Origin: CAVTYH01 sp963738835
Lineage (GTDB): Bacteria > Planctomycetota > Planctomycetia > Pirellulales > JADZDJ01
Length of the DNA stretch: 64,000 nucleotides
Direction of reading: 5' to 3'
Assembly: GCA_963738835.1 (NCBI GenBank)
Contig: CAVTYH010000005.1
Span: forward strand, 124,001 to 188,000
Shown here: positions 59,649 to 64,000 of the stretch, one piece after another
Numbering within the stretch: position 1 is the first letter of the stretch
How the letters are laid out: every line of letters begins with the position of its first letter
Notes under the pieces: model-generated
Told to the model about the DNA's origin: nothing
The model's input: only the letters and a program-made list of their open reading frames with translations
Database searches by the model: none
Translations under genes and position numbers: made by a program

Positions 59649-59944
59649 CTATTTCTTCTTACTGCTGCTGAACCATTGCGACGGATGCAACATACGGCTC
59701 CAGATCGACGGCGGTGCTTTTTTCTTTTTGCTGGCGACGTCAACAATCGCGCGCCGGTATTGGGCCGTTCCACGACCCACATCTGCGAATCGTCTTTCTG
59801 GACCGCCGAGGCATCTTCCGCGGCCTGTTGGCGTTGCTCGGGGGAGGCAAAAAAGTTTGCAGTCCAGCCGTCGGCTCGCGCCATGACAACTGAACCAGCA
59901 AGCACAATCGTAGAAACAGCAAAATGGAACCTGCGCAGCCTCAT
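59649..59944 (-). CDS. Small secreted basic protein (frameshift near 59725)
   Basis: Signal peptide FAVSTIVLAGSVVMARA. The mature chain has WTANFFASPEQRQQAAEDAS and WVVERPNTGARLLTSPAKRK. In a poly-A run near 59725 the frame changes, giving APPSIWSRMLHPSQWFSSSK ending at 59649. About 98 residues. Function unknown. Confidence 0.6.
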
Positions 59945-60179
59945 AGTCTGAATCCTCTCCTAAACAAAGAACGATGAGCGAGTTGTCACATCAGGCGGAA
60001 ATTGCCCGACACTATCGACCTATTGAGTCGACCAAATTGCCCGAATGGGTCGCGGAGTGTCGCAAAATCGTCGCTTAAGGTCCAGATGGAATTTACAGGC
60101 AAAGGTTGTCGCATCCGCCGTCATAACGTAGCATTGCAATGAATATAGTCAGTCGATTCCTAACAGCCGTCAGCTAAGC

Positions 60180-60990
60180 ATGTTGAGTCAAACGGTCGGC
60201 TTCATTGGCGCTGGGCAGATGGCGCGAGCACTTGCTCAGGGGTTCGTGCGCCGGATTGCTAGCAGAGCGCCAAATGGTGACCGCCGATCCGATTCCAGCG
60301 GCGATTGACGAGTTTCGTCGGCTGCTGCCTGGCTCGCAAGTGAAGGACAACAACGCGGATGTCGCCCGCCAGAGCGATATCGTCGTGCTGGCCGTGAAGC
60401 CACAGCAGGCAAAGGCCGCGTTGGCAGAATTGCGCGGTGCGGTCAGCAACGATAAGCTTGTCGTATCCATTGTCACCGGCATCAGGCTAGAAGCACTCTC
60501 GGCTGGGCTGCATCCTTGCCGGCTGGCGCGTGTCATGCCCAACACACCGTGCCTCGTCGGTGAAAGTGCCAGTGCGTATTGTTTAGGTTCCGGCGCGACT
60601 GCTGCCGACGGCGAGCTAGTTGGCAAGCTGCTCGGATCGGTTGGTTTGGCGATTCAAGTGGAAGAAAGACTGCTCGATGCCGTAACCGGGCTTTCCGGCT
60701 CTGGTCCTGCCTTTGTGTATGTCATGATTGAGGCGCTAGCCGATGGCGGCGTGCGGATGGGATTGCCGCGCGACATCGCCTTGCGGTTGGCGGCTCAGAC
60801 CGTCAAGGGCGCTGCTGAAATGGTGCTGAAGACGGGCGATCACCCCGGCATGCTGAAAGACCGCGTTACAAGTCCCGGCGGCACGACCATCGCAGGCTTG
60901 CACGTTTTGGAAACCGCCGGCGTGCGCGGAGCACTGATTTCCGCCGTGGAGTCCGCCGCCCGAAGAGCCGAAGAGTTAGCATCCAGTTAA
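60180..60990 (+). CDS. proC: Pyrroline-5-carboxylate reductase (frameshift near 60250)
   Basis: Last step of proline synthesis, NAD(P)H-dependent. Rossmann start VGFIGAGQMARALAQGF; after a one-base correction near 60250 it continues GLLAERQMVTADP. Motifs VVLAVKPQQAKAAL, LARVMPNTPCLVGESASAYC, VTGLSGSGPAFVYVMIEALA and LKDRVTSPGGTTIAGLHVLE are all present. About 269 residues, normal length. The start at 60180 lies after an upstream region with no recognisable promoter. Confidence 0.92.
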
Positions 60991-61059
60991 AAACAGGCAT
61001 TCCGTCGTTTAGTCGTAGGTCATTCATTTGTAATTCGAGTTCCGCCTTTTCTCTTTGCC

Positions 61060-61314
61060 ATGTCCATCTTCTGCGTCATAGACGACAAACACATTCCGCT
61101 GTACCGTATTCTCTGGGTTGCCGCTGTGCCGCACTTTTGCGGCCACGACGATTGCACCCAAGAGGGGAATTACGAAATTCGGCTGGAACAGGGAGAATCG
61201 GTTTGGGCTAGTCGCGAAGAACGCGATGCTGTGCTGACGGCGCTGGAGACGTGGCAAGGCGGCGTCGCCGACGAAGACGAAGACTGGGAAGATGGCGAGG
61301 GGCTAAGCGGGTGA
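61060..61314 (+). CDS. Conserved small acidic protein
   Basis: 84 residues: MSIFCVIDDKHIPLYRILWV at the start, a CGHDDC pair and a very acidic tail (VADEDEDWEDGEG). No signal peptide. I recognise no function. The next gene on the same strand, at 61393, is also acidic. Confidence 0.6.
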   Translation: MSIFCVIDDKHIPLYRILWVAAVPHFCGHDDCTQEGNYEIRLEQGESVWASREERDAVLTALETWQGGVADEDEDWEDGEGLSG

Positions 61315-61392
61315 AGTTTTGCAGATCCGCTCGCAATTCGGCCCCGAGTTCACTCCCGAAGGGACCCGGACCGATCAAACGGAAGGTTTCGT

Positions 61393-61878
61393 ATGTCGAC
61401 GTTTGAAAACCAAGAATATAAGTGGCGCGAAACCTATTTCGTGCTTTTCGATGCCGCGCGACGCCCTTCGCTCGAGCAAGTCAAATCGCGGCTAGCCAAA
61501 CTGAATCCGCGGTTCGTCCTGAGCAACGGCGAAGCCGATGAAGCGGGCCGCTTTGGTTCGATCACCATTCGCTCCCCGCAAGACTACGCCGCGATGGATA
61601 TCAGCTACGAATCGGGAGACGAAGTCGACGAGCAAGTCAGCGAACTGCAGCGTGAGATGAAAGGCACCATCGATGCCGCCGATCGGCCGAAGTTCGAAAA
61701 GCTGAGCCAGTGCAACGCCAAGCTCGACATCCTGCACTTTGAGCAGGTGGCTGGAGAGGATGGCGATGACGAGGAAGGCGAAATGCTTGACCCCAGCGCG
61801 CTGCTGAGCGTCATGGATACGCTGGTGGAACTTACCCACGGCGTCGGCATCGACCCGCAATCGGGCAGTCTGATGTAA
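61393..61878 (+). CDS. Conserved acidic hypothetical protein
   Basis: 161 residues, soluble. YKWRETYFVLFDAARRPSLE, QVKSRLAKLNPRFVLSN and a tail LLSVMDTLVELTHGVGIDPQ. The ordered alternation of strands and helices suggests a compact alpha/beta domain. No function assigned. Its end is 2 bp from the end of the convergent small basic gene at 61881. Confidence 0.6.
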   Translation: MSTFENQEYKWRETYFVLFDAARRPSLEQVKSRLAKLNPRFVLSNGEADEAGRFGSITIRSPQDYAAMDISYESGDEVDEQVSELQREMKGTIDAADRPKFEKLSQCNAKLDILHFEQVAGEDGDDEEGEMLDPSALLSVMDTLVELTHGVGIDPQSGSLM

Positions 61879-61880
61879 AA

Positions 61881-62033
61881 CTATTTCTTCATCTTGCGTT
61901 TGCTTTTCTTCCTGGTATTGGCTTTCGTCGACTTCACGGCGACACCGGCGGCTGCTTTTTTGCCTCCCTTGCCAAAAGCGCTCGTCCATCCGTCGGCATA
62001 CTTTTGGGTTGCTCCCACGCGTACAATGGTCAC
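61881..62033 (-). CDS. Small basic conserved protein with GTG start
   Basis: 50 residues: VTIVRVGATQKYADGWTSAF, then GKGGKKAAAGVAVKSTKANT and a lysine-rich end. Similar short proteins starting with IVRVGATQKY and a lysine tail recur in planctomycetes in my recollection. The GTG at 62033 is preceded by AGGTGG. The basic tail suggests nucleic-acid binding. Confidence 0.6.
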   Translation of the reverse strand: MTIVRVGATQKYADGWTSAFGKGGKKAAAGVAVKSTKANTRKKSKRKMKK

Positions 62034-62305
62034 GTTTCCACCTGTATTCGTAAATTGATCTTGGTGCGGCTTTTCTAAATGAAGATCGTTCTCGCCGCTT
62101 GAACTTTTAATTAATCGCTTCGCCCTCTACGGGTCAAGTGCTGCACAGGGCGGATGAAGACAAAAATAATCCACGTTGGCATCGAGTTTGCGCATGAAGA
62201 CGATTGAATCGATTTCACGGCCCGCAATACACCCGCCTCTGGATAGACCGCACAGGCTTCAAGTCGAATCGTGGCTGCAGGGAAGCAACATTCTCTGAAT
62301 TCTTA

Positions 62306-63308
62306 TCACACATCGCATAGCGTAATCGCCTGCCGCAGTCCTGCAATCGGGTCGCGCGTGGGAATGAATTCGTGGCCCACGTAGCCTTTGTAGCCAATCT
62401 CGACCAGCGCCTGCATCACGGCCGGGTAGTTGATTTCCTGGCGCTCGTCCAGCTCGCCCCGCCCCGGATTACCAGCGGTGTGAACGTGGCCGATGTACTC
62501 GCCGCACTCTTTCACGCGCCGAATTAAATCGCCATCCATAATCTGAACATGATACACATCGAACAGCAGTTTTACATTCGGCGAGCCCACACGCTTCAAA
62601 ATGTCCATGCAGTAATCGACATGGTCTCCTTGATAGCCGGGATGTCCCTTCATGGCTTCCGCCGCGCGAGTATTGAGCATTTCCAAACACAGCGTCACTT
62701 TTTTCTTCTCCGCATTGCCGGCAATTTTCTTCAAGCCATCGACGCAATTCTTGGCGCCTTCATCGAGCGAAATTTCGCCGCTCGTCGGATCTTCGGCGTT
62801 GCGCCATTTGAAACCGTTGAACGCAATCACGTTCGGGCAGCCGAAATCGGCGCTTTCGTCGATCGCCTGGCGAGTGCATTCAACCAGCTGCGCATGATGG
62901 TTTGTGTTGTTCCAGCCTTTCACAAACATCGTCGGCTCGCCGTTGAAGGCGATCGCACATTTCAGATTGTTTTTCTTGAGCGTCGGCCAATCTTTGGGAA
63001 CGACCAGCTCGACGCTGGGAACTCCTAGGGCCAAGGCTTGCGCAAAGCTGATCGATGTCCCATTTCTCGCCGAACATCGAGAAGCACCACTGGCAGATGG
63101 AATGATTAATGCGGCCTTTCATGGCAACTTTTCCCTTCATGGCTGTTGTGCTGTCAGTTTCGGCCCCCTGGGCAACCGTTAATCCGTGCGATGCAGCCAG
63201 TGCTGCACCGGCCACGCCGGCTGCCGAGCTCAAGAGCATATCGCGCCGCGAAATCGGCCCGCAATGCTTGGCCGGCGCGGAACATAGTTTTTTCGATTCG
63301 TTGTTCAT
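62306..63308 (-). CDS. Tat-exported hydroxypyruvate isomerase-like protein (frameshift near 63030)
   Basis: The start at 63308 is preceded by AAGGAGCG. The N-terminus has a twin-arginine signal (ISRRDMLLSSAAGVAGAALA). After a frame change near 63030 a TIM-barrel isomerase follows: GVPSVELVVPKDWPTLKK, CLEMLNTRAAEAMKGHPGY, KLLFDVYHVQIMDGD, GYIGHVHTAGNPGRGELD-type and GYVGHEFIPTRDP. This matches the hydroxypyruvate isomerase/xylose-isomerase-like family, and the Glu, Asp and His metal ligands are visible. Such Tat-exported family members are common in planctomycetes; substrate unknown. Confidence 0.82.
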
Positions 63309-64000
63309 GGCAAGCGCTCCTTGGTTTCCCCCTGCTTCCACGCCAGAAAGGCAGTCGTGCTGCTGCGCTGGAAGCATTGTCCGAGTGATCGTGGCGACGC
63401 CCCTCTAAAATATCTGGTCTCCGCATCGTCAGCAAGTTTTTCGCGGGCCAGCAGCGGCCAATTGCGCTCGTGGGCCAGACCGCACGGTCGCATCGCATCG
63501 GCTGTGGGCCGATGATTTCGCCGGGCCGAGCACGGCGTGAAAAAGGTCCGAATTTTGTCGGCGCGCTGCGGCAAACGTTGCGCTGCCGATTCGCATTTCG
63601 CTCGACGATTCTCGGCAGTTCGAATTTTGTCGCGTGTGCTGGGGGCCCCATTAATTTCGGCAAAACCCCCGAATTTTGTCATAGTCCTGCGGGCCGCCGC
63701 TCGGGAAATCACGGCACTTCCCGTGGATGGAGGACGACAAAACAGCTCGAATTTTGACGTACAGAGAATCATTTTGAGCCTTATTTTCGGTTAAATCCCT
63801 GCTTTACGGTCGCCTCTCCCGGCACTCATCTGGTTTGATCATCAAGGGTTACGCACGGCTAATTTTGTCGCGTCCCGGTGCGTCATAATTAGCAGCCAGG
63901 GCCGCAAATGGTTGCCCGCCTACGATCATTCTTCGGCACTTCACGATTCATACCGCCCCGGACTTCCTCGCCTCGGCTCCAGCAATCGGAAGCAGTCTAA
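63309..64000. other. 690-bp region without a supported gene
   Basis: Upstream of the minus-strand isomerase gene to the window end. Short open frames overlap in all phases, but none has a recognisable domain or ribosome-binding site. The only structure I see is the repeated AATTTTGTC motif reported separately. Confidence 0.5.
63549..63872 (+). repeat. Five scattered copies of CGAATTTTGTCG
   Basis: Copies at 63549-63560, 63621-63632, 63670-63681 (ends CA), 63748-63759 (TTTTGACG variant) and 63859-63870 (CTAATTTTGTCG). All have the same orientation, with irregular spacing of 49 to 111 bp. A reversed partial copy, CGACAAAAC, is at 63734-63742. Irregular spacing excludes CRISPR. Confidence 0.8.

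Noticed and set aside
63549..63872. CRISPR array from the AATTTTGTC repeats
   Set aside because: Spacing is irregular (49-111 bp), the repeat is only 12 bp and there are no cas genes.

Overview
The window looks like a chromosomal piece of a planctomycete, most likely order Pirellulales. The evidence is seen directly: secreted proteins with the planctomycete N-terminal LExRxLL-type signature, a BBP7-type outer-membrane barrel protein, an SLA1/SHD1 domain fused to a protease, PEP-CTERM proteins, several sulfatases with a formylglycine-generating enzyme, and futalosine-route menaquinone genes. Base composition is moderately GC-rich throughout, apart from one AT-rich stretch inside glyS. I found no tRNA, rRNA, CRISPR array, prophage or complete insertion sequence.

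Layout. 1-9.8 kb: sulfatase-rich accessory region (end of one sulfatase, a DUF3604 protein, a sulfatase remnant, a repeat-rich surface protein, FGE, a full sulfatase, a HAD-like secreted phosphatase and a remnant of a second one). 10-15.5 kb: an SDR oxidoreductase, a VWA protein, an ECF sigma factor overlapping its probable membrane anti-sigma/sensor, and two membrane proteins. 15.7-20.6 kb: housekeeping genes eno, psd, pssA, ribE and rsmA. 20.8-32.7 kb: secreted or surface proteins (trypsin-SHD1, two paralogous FG-GAP proteins, an S53 peptidase). 32.8-34 kb: an EboC-like TatD hydrolase with a small partner. 34.4-38.4 kb: HEAT-repeat protein, small membrane protein and BBP7 protein, closed by a clear terminator. 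38.7-44 kb: a GAF-HlyD / HlyD / PqqD-M50-HlyD operon. 44.7-46.3 kb: a small operon ending in a trypsin-like protease that probably has a C-terminal membrane anchor. 46.4-49.1 kb: two PEP-CTERM proteins. 49.2-53 kb: menaquinone cluster (mqnE, UbiA-type prenyltransferase, ubiX, menG). 53.1-56.7 kb: comB, glyS and a sugar isomerase. 56.8-64 kb: hypothetical, lipoprotein and small conserved genes, proC and a Tat-exported isomerase-like protein.

Two cross-cutting observations shape the reading. First, about 30 apparent single-base frameshifts interrupt otherwise well-conserved genes, including ones that should be indispensable (glyS, proC, the menaquinone prenyltransferase), often at homopolymers. 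I read these as mostly sequencing or assembly indels, so I annotate such genes as whole CDSs and give the break point. Second, many genes are preceded by short phrase-like repeats (TGACCACTGACC, CCCCTGACTCCTGA, AGACACCAAGACACC, GACTCTTAGACTTTTCG, TTCGTCATTCGTCATT and similar). These lie immediately upstream of the start codon and face the same way relative to the gene. Several form long inverted repeats, and two neighbouring genes even end inside such a phrase. They are the least explained feature here, together with the M50/HlyD operon and a cluster of AATTTTGTC motifs at the right end.
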